Source: Ruminiclostridium cellobioparum subsp. termitidis CT1112 | GTDB taxonomy: Bacteria; Bacillota; Clostridia; Acetivibrionales; DSM-1351 | DNA length: 64,000 nucleotides | Assembly (NCBI RefSeq): GCF_000350485.1 | Contig: NZ_AORV01000026.1 | Span: forward strand, 62,001-126,000 | Reading direction: 5' to 3' | Part shown: positions 52,892 to 62,702 of the stretch, one piece after another | How positions within the stretch are numbered: the first letter of the stretch is position 1 | Layout of the letters: each line of letters begins with the position of its first letter | The notes under the pieces: model-generated | Told to the model about the DNA's origin: nothing | The model's input: only the letters and a program-made list of their open reading frames with translations | Databases searched by the model: none | Position numbers and translations under genes: made by a program

Positions 52892-54407
52892 TTAAGCCTT
52901 AACAGCATCAATTTTTTTATCAAATTTAGTTGCATACATTAGAATTGAATCTTGTGTAGCTTCATTTGTCGGCATTTCGCCTGTTACCTTTCCGTCGCAC
53001 ATTACAATGATTCTATCTGAAATCCCCATAACTTCCGGCATTTCAGATGAGACAAACAATACGCCGATTCCCTGCTCTTTCAGTTCATTCATCAAGTTAT
53101 ATATTTCTACTTTTGCAGCAACATCAATACCTCTGGTAGGCTCATCAAATATTACAACCCGGGAATTTCTTGCGAGCCACTTTGCAACTACTACTTTTTG
53201 CTGATTTCCGCCTGAAAGACTGCCGGCATCAACTTCAGTCGTCGGAAGTTTGATTTTTAAATCGCTGACAGCTTTCTCCGACATGCTTTTTTCTTTTTTT
53301 CTGTCTACAATGCTCAGTGCATTACATAAGATATCTAAATTGGGGAGACTTATATTATCCCTGACGCTGAGTTTTGTACACAAACCATCTTTTTTCCTGT
53401 CTTCAGGCGCAAGGACGATACCCGCCTGAATAGCATCCAGGGGTTTATTTATTGTAATTGTTTTGCCATCCAGGATAATCTCACCGGATTCCTTCGGGTC
53501 TATGCCAAAAATTGCCCTTGTGGTTTCTGTTCTGCCGGCTCCCATCAATCCTGCGATTCCTACAATTTCACCTTCATACAGGTCAAAATTTATATTTCTC
53601 ACCATTTTACCCGCATTGAGATTTTTAACCTCAAGGATTTTTTTTGCCTTTTTTGCATTGTACCCTGGGGAATTTCTCTTTTATTTCACGTCCAACCATA
53701 TTAGCGATAATTTCTTCAAGGGTCGTAGAGGCATAATCCATACTTTTAATAAATTGTCCATCCCGCAATATGGTAACTCTGTCTACAATATGTTCCAGCT
53801 CTTCAAGGCGGTGAGAAATATATACAATTCCGCAGCCTTCCGATCTTATTTTCCTGATAATCAAAAATAAATCATCTATCTCTTTAGAGGTGAGTGCACT
53901 GGTCGGCTCATCCATAATCAGCACTTTTGCATTTGTTGAAAGTGCTTTTGCAATTTCCACCATTTGCTGTTTTGATACTGCCAGATCTCCAACTATTGTG
54001 TCGGGACTGATATCAATATTTAAATTGTCCAATATTTTTTTGGCCTGTCTTTCCATTTCTCTGTTAGACAAAACTCCTGATTTTGTTATTTCTCTTCCAA
54101 GAAAAATGTTCTCTGCAACCGACAGGTGTGCGCACATATTTAACTCCTGGTGAATAATGGCAACACCTAATTCCTGTGCCTTCTTCGGATTCATTTCATC
54201 TATTTCACGTCCAAAGATTTTCATGGTACCTGAGTCTTTTATGTAAACACCGCTGAGAATTTTCATCAAGGTTGACTTTCCGGCCCCGTTTTCACCAAGT
54301 AATGCAAGTATTTCGCCCGCTTTCAGATTAAAGCTTACATTATCAAGAGCTAAAACGCCTGGAAACCTTTTAGATACTCCGCTTAATTCAACGATATAAT
54401 CATCCAT
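52892..54407 (-). pseudogene. CUT2-type sugar ABC transporter ATP-binding protein, interrupted by a one-base frameshift
   Basis: Two reading frames together make one RbsA/XylG-type protein with two ATPase halves. The first half (54407 down to 53631) has Walker A GENGAGKST, the signature LAVSKQQMVEIAKALS and Walker B LIMDEPTSALT. The second (53605 down to 52892) has GLMGAGRTE, LSGGNQQKVVVAKWLA and IFDEPTRGIDV. They are split at GGC followed by eight A (near 53636-53643). With seven A the frame reads on as GKKILEVKNL. Flanking genes are intact, so a sequencing error, slippage-corrected expression or a recent mutation are all possible. The start has AGAAAGGTG upstream. Confidence 0.8.
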
Positions 54408-54460
54408 CTGTTTCACCTTTCTTATCTATTTCAGAAATGCCTTTTTGATATGAAATGTTG

Positions 54461-54546
54461 TTTACAGGATGAGTATAACACCCCTAACAATGTAATTGTA
54501 GGGGCGTTTGTTTGGAATAGGTGGGGCATTCTTTGGGTATTGACCG
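54461..54546 (-). promoter_or_regulatory. Shared promoter element, copy A (before the sugar ABC operon)
   Basis: On the minus strand it contains CCCCTA/TAGGGG arms (54481-54486, 54499-54504) and then TATACT (54472-54477) as -10, with no good -35. It is nearly identical to copy B at 59656-59742, including GAGTATAACACCCCTAA and GTTTGTTTGGAATAG read on the plus strand. The weak -35 suggests an activator, most simply the YesN-type regulator encoded nearby. Confidence 0.65.
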
Positions 54547-54580
54547 CCGGTTATAATTTGATTTAATGAATTGATTTTTA

Positions 54581-55594
54581 TTATTCCTTTATGATAGGTA
54601 ATGTAATCTCTACATCTGTTCCGACATTTTGAGTAGAATAAATGTAAATACCATATTTCTCACCAAATATAAGCTTAATCCGGTTATTTACATTTATAAT
54701 TGCTATTCCGCCCTTTTTCTCTTTTTTCGACTCCATATCATCCAGGGAATTTGTTAAGAGTTTATTATTGAGTTTATCCAGAGCTTCTTTTTCAATGCCC
54801 ATTCCATCATCTGAAATTCTGATAATAAGTCTGTCTGCGGTATAGTCTATATGTATCCTCAAATTACCTTTTCCTATTTTCCGTTCAATACCGTGGTAAA
54901 TGGAATTTTCAACAATGGGCTGTAAAATCAGCTTTGGAAGTTTTAAGTTCAGAATGGACAAATCATCGCCATCATCGTCATACTCTATACTTAAGCTCAA
55001 TTTATCTCCGAAACGGAATTGCTGAATAATATAATAATTTTCAATATTCGATAATTCATCTTCCAAGGTCACTAAATGATCTACATTTGATATGGTGTAC
55101 CGGAAAAAGGTAGCCAGGGCTTCAGTCATGGATGCAACCCCGTCCATTCCTGCACATAAGGCCTCGCTGCGGATTCCCTCCAATGTATTATATAAAAAAT
55201 GGGGATTAATTTGGTTTTGTAAGGCCAGATACTGGGCCTGTTTTTTAGATACGTTCAAAAGTGCGGATTTATCAAGACGATCAGATAATAATTCCAGCAC
55301 CTTGCTTACAGTTTTGCTGATTTTAATATCCTGCTCAAAAAAATCATCTACAAAATATCCTTCAGTATATAATTGCAATAATTTTTCCATTTGACGGTAC
55401 CGGAGGTAAACTGATATATACCCTATATAAACTATCAGGAAAAAAGCCAGGACAATCAGAACTAAGACAACTTTATAAGAGGGAATGGTAGTGGCAGCAA
55501 AACCTATAAGTGCCAACAACAGGATAATAAACATCAGTATCATCCATACCCATTTTTTTATGTTATCCAGTAAAAAATTTCTATCTTTATTCAT
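54581..55594 (-). CDS. Sensor histidine kinase, YesM/LytS-like
   Basis: 337 residues. Two close membrane helices at about 14-37 and 42-64 leave almost no extracellular loop. A His_kinase domain follows with phospho-acceptor His132 in QNQINPHFLYNTLEGIR, then the ATPase domain (KLPKLILQPIVENSIYHGIE, DDGMGI). YesM proteins normally carry a large extracellular sensor, which is missing here. Ligand information probably comes from a partner such as the sugar-binding protein or the degenerate ABC protein. It ends the operon begun by the response regulator, 11 bases after it. Confidence 0.88.
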   Translation of the reverse strand: MNKDRNFLLDNIKKWVWMILMFIILLLALIGFAATTIPSYKVVLVLIVLAFFLIVYIGYISVYLRYRQMEKLLQLYTEGYFVDDFFEQDIKISKTVSKVLELLSDRLDKSALLNVSKKQAQYLALQNQINPHFLYNTLEGIRSEALCAGMDGVASMTEALATFFRYTISNVDHLVTLEDELSNIENYYIIQQFRFGDKLSLSIEYDDDGDDLSILNLKLPKLILQPIVENSIYHGIERKIGKGNLRIHIDYTADRLIIRISDDGMGIEKEALDKLNNKLLTNSLDDMESKKEKKGGIAIINVNNRIKLIFGEKYGIYIYSTQNVGTDVEITLPIIKE

Positions 55595-55605
55595 ACAGTA
55601 ACCTT

Positions 55606-57216
55606 TTAGGAATATATTTTTCTATATTCATTTGGTTTTAAATTTGTATACTTCGCAAAACCTTTTGAAAAATGTTTTGTATCATTATAGCCAACCTCTT
55701 CACAAATTGTAGCAACATTCAAATTTGATTCCTTTAAAAGTTCTTTGGCCCTTTCCATACGCACACTTGTTAAATATTCCGAAAACGTCGTGTTTGTTTC
55801 TTTTTTAAACAGGGAACTGAAATACGTGGCGTTGAACCCTACATAATCACTGACTATTTCCAGTGAAATCGGCTCTTTATAATGATCTTTGATATATTGT
55901 TTTGCCTCACGGATTGGTTTGCTGTCTTCCTGCTGCTTGTCGGCAATTACCTGGTTAAATGATTTTATAATTGTTCTGGAAAGTGTCGCAAAGACCTCCT
56001 CCATGGAACCGCAATTTTCTATATTCAAACTGAATGTATCAAAAAAGTCATCTGAATTTCTGATTACAAATTTATTTTGTCTCAAGTGAAACAAATACAA
56101 ATTCATGGCTTCTTTTGCCATTTGAATAACTTCATGACCGGTAGTCGATTCTTTATTCTTCAAACTTGTTTCCAAAAAAACAAATGACTCTCTCAGCTGA
56201 TTTTCCTCCAACCTTTCAAGCGCCTCAATTAATTTCCTGTTAAACTCATTGAATGTGGAGCTGTCAGCCAATTCATTTGAAGACACCTCCGCACCTTCCA
56301 CCACTTTATTAACACCAAGTATGAGCCTTTGCTCTATTGCCCACACTGCCGTCTTCATTGAAGAAAAAATGCCGCGCACCGAGTCTTTTGGAATACCTGC
56401 ACCTATTGTAATCTTAAGATCTTCTATAATATCTTTTTGCAATAGGAGTTCATCCAATAAGGCTTTCAGCGACCGCCTGACGGCTTTCCTGCTGTCTTCA
56501 CTGCAATTGAGGACAATATAGCACAAATTATTTTCAAAAATACTTTCAATGTCATAGCAATATTCATCGACTTTTTTATGAATGGACTGTAATACTTTGT
56601 CCCGAATATATTCCATATTGTTTTGAGAGCATGTATCTACACCATCGATTTTAATGAGCACAACCTGAAAAAAACCATCACAAAAGTTGTAATGATACTT
56701 TTCATTAATACTTTCAATACTCATTTTCCCTTCGGCAGAGGCTCTTTTGAATAATATATCGGTAAAAAAACCGCTGCGTATCCGATCTAAATTGTCTTTT
56801 ATTGAAATACGGTATTGTTCTTCATTGGATAATTTTTTTGTACGTTTTAAATACTCCTCCCGCAATCTGGAGAGAGTATCAATTAATTCCGATTTTTTAA
56901 TGGGTTTAAGGAGATAATCCCTTACCCCGTATTTAATAGCATTTTGTGCATATTCAAAGTGGCGGTATCCACTGATTATAATAAAATCCAAATCTTCACT
57001 TATTTCCTTGGCACGCCGGATCATATCAAGGCCATCATAACCCGGCATGCGGATATCGGTAATTACCAGGTCAGGTTTGTATTTTTCAATGGACTGCAGC
57101 GCTTCAATACCGTTATGTACAATCGAAACCACTTCCATATCCAGCTTTTCCCAGTCTACTAATTTGTAGATAAGCTGACAAACTTTATCTTCATCATCTG
57201 CAATAATAAGTTTCAT
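55606..57216 (-). CDS. Response regulator with AraC-type output, YesN-like
   Basis: 536 residues. The receiver (about 1-120) has acidic residues ADDED near 7 and phospho-acceptor Asp54 in LVITDIRMPG. A long middle region of YesN type follows. The C-terminal AraC double helix-turn-helix (about 435-536) has GFNATYFSSLFKKETNTTFSEYL and GYNDTKHFSKGFAKYT. It should activate sugar-uptake genes. The ATG at 57214-57216 has GAAAGGTG upstream; an earlier Met adds 18 residues. It is followed directly by its kinase. Confidence 0.9.
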   Translation of the reverse strand: MKLIIADDEDKVCQLIYKLVDWEKLDMEVVSIVHNGIEALQSIEKYKPDLVITDIRMPGYDGLDMIRRAKEISEDLDFIIISGYRHFEYAQNAIKYGVRDYLLKPIKKSELIDTLSRLREEYLKRTKKLSNEEQYRISIKDNLDRIRSGFFTDILFKRASAEGKMSIESINEKYHYNFCDGFFQVVLIKIDGVDTCSQNNMEYIRDKVLQSIHKKVDEYCYDIESIFENNLCYIVLNCSEDSRKAVRRSLKALLDELLLQKDIIEDLKITIGAGIPKDSVRGIFSSMKTAVWAIEQRLILGVNKVVEGAEVSSNELADSSTFNEFNRKLIEALERLEENQLRESFVFLETSLKNKESTTGHEVIQMAKEAMNLYLFHLRQNKFVIRNSDDFFDTFSLNIENCGSMEEVFATLSRTIIKSFNQVIADKQQEDSKPIREAKQYIKDHYKEPISLEIVSDYVGFNATYFSSLFKKETNTTFSEYLTSVRMERAKELLKESNLNVATICEEVGYNDTKHFSKGFAKYTNLKPNEYRKIYS

Positions 57217-57438
57217 ACTACACCTTTCTTTTTGCATACATATGGACCCGATCAGGGAAAGATACTGCAATGGTTGTTAATACCCAGCAATAAATAATAT
57301 AATAACAATATAACTTAAAACAAATGATTTTAAAAGTTTATTTAATCACTTTTTATGTAAACATGTAATTTTTTAATAGACCATTAACATCGGCAGTAAG
57401 CATTTAATTTTTCAAATTTTTGCTTATTTGCTGCCAGC

Positions 57439-59598
57439 TCACTCTGTCTTAAACTTATCCAGTTCACTGTTCAGAACTATTGAGAGGCTCTCCAGATCGC
57501 CGGCATTGTTTGACAGTTCTTCTGCTGATGCAAATTGTTCTTGGGTACTTGCGGAAATCATCTCTGTTGTGGCAGCCGCTTCCTCTGCGACCGCAGAAAT
57601 ACTCTCCATTGATTCCAAAACCTTACCCTTTGATTCCACTATGCTTGCAACAGATTTTTCTGTTCTTGTTATATCCTTTAAAACTATTTCTATAGAACCG
57701 AATACCAGGTTAAATAATTCTTCGGTTTCCTTAACAGCCATTTTTTGCTCATTGACGGCAATATCGGAATTTTTGACCTGTTCGACAGTAACATTGGTTT
57801 TATGTTCAATAGAAGCAATAATGTTATTTATGCTGCCGGTAAACTCTTTTGATTTATCTGCCAGCTTCCTGACCTCATTTGCCACCACGGCAAACCCTTT
57901 TCCCGATTCACCTGCACGGGCGGCTTCAATGGCTGCATTCAATGACAAAAGATTTATCTGCTCTGAAATTGAGTTCATAATCTTAAGTATTTTTTGTATC
58001 TCCTGCATACTTTTACTCAAATCATAAATATTTGTCGAAACTTTATTGGTGGTATCACTTACCTGGGTTGACTTTAAATTAAGAGTATCAATGGTTTTTA
58101 ACACATCTGTATTCAAGTTTTTAATTTTATTGGCCAGAACCATTACTTTAGCTATGTCATTTTCAACAAGTGTAATACCCTCAGATAGCTGCTCCATATT
58201 ACCGACGCTGTCATTTATTTCGGCAGCCTGATCCGCTGCACCCCTGGCTATCTGTTCGGCTGTCAAAGCCACCTGCTCCGAGGCGTTATATGTGGATTTT
58301 GAAGCAATTGAAATCTTGTTCGCCACGCTCAGAACACATTGCGTGGAATTTCTGACATTTGCTATAAGTGAGTTTATATTCAAGAGCATATCATTATAAT
58401 TGCGGCATACATCTGCTATTTCATCTTTTTCATAATCCTGGCTTTGGTCTGTCAAATCACCGGCTTTTGCTTTTTTCATTATCCGGACTAATTTATTCAA
58501 AGGTTGGGATACACTCCGGGCAATAACAATGCACAATGCAAATGCGATTATGACACATATAAACCCGATAATGGAAATATTTGTTCTAAGCTTGTTTGCA
58601 GCACTGTTTAAATAATAATATGGGATAATTGAAATAACAAACAACTGTTTATCTTTATTTATTTGAGAATACGTAACCAGCCCGGTGCTGCCTCCAATAT
58701 TCAAATCCAGGTTACCGGCTTCCAATCCGGTTGAGCCTTCTTTAATATTCTTCATAATGTTATCTGCAATTAATTTTGATACTTCTGTGGCTTTGCCTGT
58801 GGGATATTCTTCAACTGATCTTGATGCTATTATCCTTCCGTTGTTATCTGCAACGAATATGGGGAAAGCCTTTTCAGTCTTTGGATCCTTTCCGATGTCC
58901 AATTTTTCAAATGCACCGGCAAGATAATTGTTTTTTGGAATTAAAACCATTTTCGCCAAAACGTTTTGTTTATCCGTAATAGAAGCAATATTTTGCTGTA
59001 TACCGTAATAAGAAGTTATACCGGAATTTGAGGGATCAGCTTTGAAATCGGACCACTCAAGCTGCTTTAAGTCTTTTTTGGATATTGCCCCTATATCAGG
59101 AGACACACTTGCAGTATTGTAAGCTTCTACCTGTGTAAAGCCGTTTCCATGAAATATTCCACAATAAGCTATATCATTTGAAGCTGCAAATTTGATTGAT
59201 AAGAAGCTTTTCAGCGTTCGAGACTGGTCCAGTTGTATAAATTTATCCCCTGCCCTATATTTGCTCAGTGCATCCTGAACAGCAGCGTTCAAGCCTATAT
59301 CCAGAAAATAATCTTCCATCCTTTTTATCTCATTGTTCAGTATAACACTTGTCTGACCCATAACCTGTAAAGAGTCTGTTCTCACTCTTTCATTCATTGT
59401 ATTAGTTGAGCTGCTATATGAATATATGCTTGTGATCAATAACATTGCTATTAACAATAGAACAAAAGACGCTATTAATCTGGTTTGTATTTTAAATTTT
59501 CTTAGAAGTATAGATCTGCTCTCAAATCCAGATGTCTCTTTTTCAAATAATGAAGTAATCGATTGCTTGATTTTAGATCCTACAGGCATTACTTTCAT
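57439..59598 (-). CDS. Methyl-accepting chemotaxis protein with extracellular dCache-like domain
   Basis: 719 residues. A membrane helix near 37-60, an extracellular sensory region of about 290 residues (with [19 protein letters not shown]), a second helix near 355-378 and a HAMP domain lead to the signalling domain. Its tip reads [20 protein letters not shown]. The start ATG at 59596-59598 has GGGGGAGA upstream; an earlier Met adds 26 residues. Its promoter is almost the same as that of the sugar ABC operon, so cells should make this receptor when they make the transporter. Confidence 0.9.
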   Translation of the reverse strand: MKVMPVGSKIKQSITSLFEKETSGFESRSILLRKFKIQTRLIASFVLLLIAMLLITSIYSYSSSTNTMNERVRTDSLQVMGQTSVILNNEIKRMEDYFLDIGLNAAVQDALSKYRAGDKFIQLDQSRTLKSFLSIKFAASNDIAYCGIFHGNGFTQVEAYNTASVSPDIGAISKKDLKQLEWSDFKADPSNSGITSYYGIQQNIASITDKQNVLAKMVLIPKNNYLAGAFEKLDIGKDPKTEKAFPIFVADNNGRIIASRSVEEYPTGKATEVSKLIADNIMKNIKEGSTGLEAGNLDLNIGGSTGLVTYSQINKDKQLFVISIIPYYYLNSAANKLRTNISIIGFICVIIAFALCIVIARSVSQPLNKLVRIMKKAKAGDLTDQSQDYEKDEIADVCRNYNDMLLNINSLIANVRNSTQCVLSVANKISIASKSTYNASEQVALTAEQIARGAADQAAEINDSVGNMEQLSEGITLVENDIAKVMVLANKIKNLNTDVLKTIDTLNLKSTQVSDTTNKVSTNIYDLSKSMQEIQKILKIMNSISEQINLLSLNAAIEAARAGESGKGFAVVANEVRKLADKSKEFTGSINNIIASIEHKTNVTVEQVKNSDIAVNEQKMAVKETEELFNLVFGSIEIVLKDITRTEKSVASIVESKGKVLESMESISAVAEEAAATTEMISASTQEQFASAEELSNNAGDLESLSIVLNSELDKFKTE

Positions 59599-59655
59599 TA
59601 AATCTCCCCCAAATATTTCACCGTTCTTATCCGTTTTACAATACTTTATGAGATG

Positions 59656-59742
59656 TTTACAAAATGAGTATAACACCCCTAAATTTGTAATTATAGGGGT
59701 GTTTGTTTGGAATAGGGGGGATGTTCTTTGGGTATTAATCGC
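59656..59742 (-). promoter_or_regulatory. Shared promoter element, copy B (before the chemoreceptor)
   Basis: Matches copy A at 54461-54546. It has CCCCTA/TAGGGG arms (59676-59681, 59694-59699), here extended to CACCCCTA/TAGGGGTG, and TATACT (59667-59672). It overlaps the last codons of the degenerate ABC gene. Differences lie mostly in the loop between the arms and in one G-run. Confidence 0.65.
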
Positions 59743-61186
59743 TGATTCTGATTTGACTGAAGGTATCCGGAAAGTATTCTTCCTTGATTGTACCTTCTTC
59801 CAAAAGCAATAGCCTGTCGGCTACATACAGGCTGTCAGAAATACTTACAGCAAGTATAACAACTGCAATTCCCTTGCGTTTTAAAATTCTAATCAAATGA
59901 ATGATATGACTTCTTACATACATATCCGCATTGGAAAAAGGCTGGACAACGAAAACAATTTTTGGGTTTAACAAATGAACTCTGTAGTAAATTAAATTGT
60001 AAAGTGATTTTTTATCCAGCTCCCTTAAATCATTTGCATATACTTCATTACCTAATTCTTTATAATATTCAAGCTGGATGCTCCTTTTAACTTTTTCGGT
60101 GATATTGCTTCTATTGGTTTTTTTATCCAGCAGAAAGCAAAAATTATTAATATAACTCATATCATAAAAAAGCATTGAGCTTAATGCATCTTCTCCGATA
60201 ACCACTATTTCACTTCCAAAATACCTGTACATTTTCTTAGGGTTTAATATCTTATGTCCCAGTTCAATGACTCCTGATGCCAGCTCCTGCTCACCGCTCA
60301 AAAAATTAACAGTATCCAGCTGCAGTTTACTGCTTTTGTCATACAATACGATACACTCTCCGGCTTGAATTGAAAATGAAACCTTATTCAAGTAGCTTGT
60401 GCTTATATTGTGAAAATATATTGTATCCTTCTTATCCTTGTTTTTAATGGCTGGCTGGGTATCTTTTAATGAGATGGTGTACGGTAATATTTTTTCATCC
60501 GACATTTCCTTTTTATCCAACACTTTAATTATTCTTCCGTCTTGCATTAATACTGCTCTATCACATATGGGAAAAATTTCTTCATGATGATTTCCAATAT
60601 ATATTATGGAATAATTCTTTTTTGCCATTTTGATTAGCAGTTTTTTAAAGTTCTGAAAATCATCGGCACTTAAAATATTGCTCAAGTCATTGACTATAAT
60701 AAGCTTTACCCCTTGTATTACTGCTTTTAATACTTCTGCCACACATCTTTCATATTCCGTTAAATCCATGCAAACGGCTTTGGGCTCCAAGGTTACTTCC
60801 AACTCTTTCAGTAATTGGTTTAACTGTATTCCTAAAACTTTTTCGCTGATGATGTACTTTTTGAAGCCTTTCCTAAGTACAAATACATTATCTGTTACAG
60901 TTAAGTCATTTATCAGCTTGCTCTCCTGATCGATCACATATACCTTATTATCAGATCCGTCACTATAATGATAACTGTTTACTAAAACATTGGAAAAATA
61001 AATCCGCCCGAACTTTATCGGCGTATTTTTACATATAAGATTGACCAACACATCTTTTCCATAGTCATTCACTCCAATCAGGCCCAGTATCTCCCCCTGG
61101 AACATATGAATATTGAAATTATCAAGATTAGTCATATTCGGATCTTCACTTATAACATTTTCCATTCGAAGTATTTCTTTTTTCAT
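59735..61186 (-). CDS. Degenerate sugar-type ABC ATPase, probably catalytically inactive
   Basis: 483 residues with the two-domain layout of RbsA/XylG ATPases but with key motifs lost. The first Walker A reads GVNDYGKD, lacking the final Ser/Thr. The signature region is [17 protein letters not shown] instead of LSxGxQQ, and Walker B is LIIVNDLSN without the catalytic Glu. The second half has [10 protein letters not shown] in place of Walker A. The frame is long, open and has TAAGGA upstream, so it is maintained rather than decaying. I infer a binding or regulatory role alongside the chemoreceptor and two-component genes. Confidence 0.7.
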   Translation of the reverse strand: MKKEILRMENVISEDPNMTNLDNFNIHMFQGEILGLIGVNDYGKDVLVNLICKNTPIKFGRIYFSNVLVNSYHYSDGSDNKVYVIDQESKLINDLTVTDNVFVLRKGFKKYIISEKVLGIQLNQLLKELEVTLEPKAVCMDLTEYERCVAEVLKAVIQGVKLIIVNDLSNILSADDFQNFKKLLIKMAKKNYSIIYIGNHHEEIFPICDRAVLMQDGRIIKVLDKKEMSDEKILPYTISLKDTQPAIKNKDKKDTIYFHNISTSYLNKVSFSIQAGECIVLYDKSSKLQLDTVNFLSGEQELASGVIELGHKILNPKKMYRYFGSEIVVIGEDALSSMLFYDMSYINNFCFLLDKKTNRSNITEKVKRSIQLEYYKELGNEVYANDLRELDKKSLYNLIYYRVHLLNPKIVFVVQPFSNADMYVRSHIIHLIRILKRKGIAVVILAVSISDSLYVADRLLLLEEGTIKEEYFPDTFSQIRISD

Positions 61187-61283
61187 ACTGTTATTCCTTA
61201 GCCCATTTAATTAAATAATATCGCTACCATCAATTATATATTATCAGGTAACTATTTTAGATTACAAGCTTCAATGGCATATT

Positions 61284-61793
61284 TCATATCTGCATCCCCA
61301 GCTTATACATCCAAACCTGAAAGCCAATTCCCTGTTTTAAGATTTTATGGTGCCCAAAGTCTGTCTGCGAAATCAGTTCCTCAAAACCTTCCCGGGTATA
61401 TGCGCCGTTTTTAAGAAATGTTTTGAATGCGGCCGAGCAGATAATAAAATCAAAGGCACTGTCCGGCAAAGGCAACGCTGACGCATTACCCTGCCGGAAG
61501 TCCACGTTTACGCCGGCCTCCCGGGCATTGTGCTTCTCAATCTCCACAAAATCCGCACTGATTTCAACGCCGGTTACTGAAAAACCCCGTTTTGCCAATT
61601 CAATTGCCAGATACCCGGGGCCTGGCGCCACTTCCAGCACGGCTGCCCCCCTGTCGGCATATCCGTTTACCATGTCGGCATATTCCCGCATCTCCGAAAG
61701 ACGCGACGAACGGGTGTTTTTATCGTACCATTTGGCCATCCGGCCGTTGATGCCAATGTCTTTCTTGCGGCGTGCCGTTTTCATATATGACAT
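61284..61793 (-). pseudogene. Class I SAM-dependent methyltransferase with internal deletion
   Basis: 169 codons from the ATG at 61791-61793 (AAGGTAGGTG upstream). The AdoMet-binding part is present: VLEVAPGPGYLAIELAKRGF (motif I) and the following acidic VTGVEIS, then FDFIICSAAFKTF. It then jumps to LKNGAYTREGFEELISQT, the C-terminal end of the family. About 45 residues carrying the strands after motif IV (usually VLKPGGxxLI) are absent. The frame is intact, but a working fold is doubtful. It is third in the PadR operon. Confidence 0.65.
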
Positions 61794-61801
61794 AACTGCA
61801 C

Positions 61802-62077
61802 CTACCTTCTTTTCATCCCGACGATAATCGCGTGGCTTATTTCTCCCAGCCCTATACCAATGATGGCTCCGACCCCCGTACCAACAAGGGTGTAAATCCA
61901 TCCATCCTGTAAAAAGGCGGGGACACCGCCGCTTGTGAGAAATCCGACAAGAGAGCCGATAGCAACACCCAAAAACAGAAATCCTCCGTAAAACAGCCCA
62001 ATTGCTTCATAGTCGGCAGGATCACGATTTTCATAATACTGACTTATTTTTTGTTTTGTCTCATTGCTGAAGCTCAT
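61802..62077 (-). CDS. Small membrane protein of unknown function
   Basis: 91 residues. A short charged N-terminus (SNETKQKISQYYENRDPADY) is followed by two glycine-rich membrane helices (FLFLGVAIGSLVGFL and YTLVGTGVGAIIGIGLG) and a basic end. It overlaps the padR stop by four bases, so translation is coupled. No known family is recognised. The glycine-zipper-like helices suggest it oligomerises, possibly as part of an export or stress response. Confidence 0.75.
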   Translation of the reverse strand: MSFSNETKQKISQYYENRDPADYEAIGLFYGGFLFLGVAIGSLVGFLTSGGVPAFLQDGWIYTLVGTGVGAIIGIGLGEISHAIIVGMKRR

Positions 62078-62409
62078 AATTCCTTACCTCCGTTATTTCT
62101 CAAAATTTGGATGCGGTCGCTCAAAAAATCCCACCGTGCCCAAAACGACATCAATTCATCCAGCCCCCGCTCATTGAGGGTGTAGAACTTCCTCGGCGGG
62201 CCGATTTCGGACGGCCTTTTGACGATATGAACCAGCCGGTTCTTTTCCAGCCGAACTAAAAGGGCATAAACCGTGCCTTCGGCAATGCCCTCAAACCCAA
62301 GAGCATTCAACTTCCTGACAATTTCATATCCGTATATCTCATCCCGTCCTATGATTTCCAGTACGATTCCTTCTAACACCCCTTTGAGCATCTCGCTCAG
62401 ATTTTCCAC
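62074..62409 (-). CDS. PadR-family transcriptional regulator
   Basis: 111 residues. The PadR winged helix has GVLEGIVLEIIGRDEIYGYEIVRKL, then EGTVYALLVRLEKNRLVHI, and the short C-terminal dimer helix. The start is a GTG at 62407-62409 with GAGGTGAT upstream. It heads an operon with the small membrane protein and the shortened methyltransferase. An inverted repeat just after its -10 suggests autorepression. Confidence 0.9.
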   Translation of the reverse strand: MENLSEMLKGVLEGIVLEIIGRDEIYGYEIVRKLNALGFEGIAEGTVYALLVRLEKNRLVHIVKRPSEIGPPRKFYTLNERGLDELMSFWARWDFLSDRIQILRNNGGKEL

Positions 62410-62447
62410 TCACATCACCTCGCAAAAACTGTATTGACATGCGCAAA

Positions 62448-62470
62448 GGTACTTAACATTGTTTAGTACC
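62448..62470. promoter_or_regulatory. Candidate PadR operator
   Basis: GGTACT (62448-62453) and AGTACC (62465-62470) form an 11-base-spaced inverted repeat. It lies just downstream of the padR -10 box. Confidence 0.5.
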
Positions 62471-62475
62471 ACTAC

Positions 62476-62504
62476 ATAATAACGCAGAGTAGTGTGATTG
62501 TCAA
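62476..62504 (-). promoter_or_regulatory. Promoter of the padR operon
   Basis: Minus strand TTGACA (62499-62504), 17-base spacer, TATTAT (62476-62481). Confidence 0.7.
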
Positions 62505-62635
62505 TAAGAAATCCTCTTGCATGCAGGACAAATTTCATAGCAAGCAGCACTGTAATAGCGGCACCTATCATGGCTGCGTTTATATTTGCATTATTGGTGT
62601 TCATTTTCAGTGCTCATTTTCATTCATAAAAATTA

Positions 62636-62664
62636 TTGAAAGCATCACCTTCATATGTTATAAT
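62636..62664 (+). promoter_or_regulatory. Promoter of the MFS gene
   Basis: TTGAAA (62636-62641), 17-base spacer, TATAAT (62659-62664). The start codon follows 38 bases later. Confidence 0.65.
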
Positions 62665-62702
62665 TGCTGGATGTTATGACTAATATGAGAGCTGGTAAAT
62701 AA

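Noticed and set aside
62410-62604. A 64-codon minus-strand frame upstream of padR, with an overlapping 61-codon plus-strand frame
   Set aside because: It covers the padR promoter and operator, has no ribosome site, and the peptide has no domain. It is treated as intergenic.
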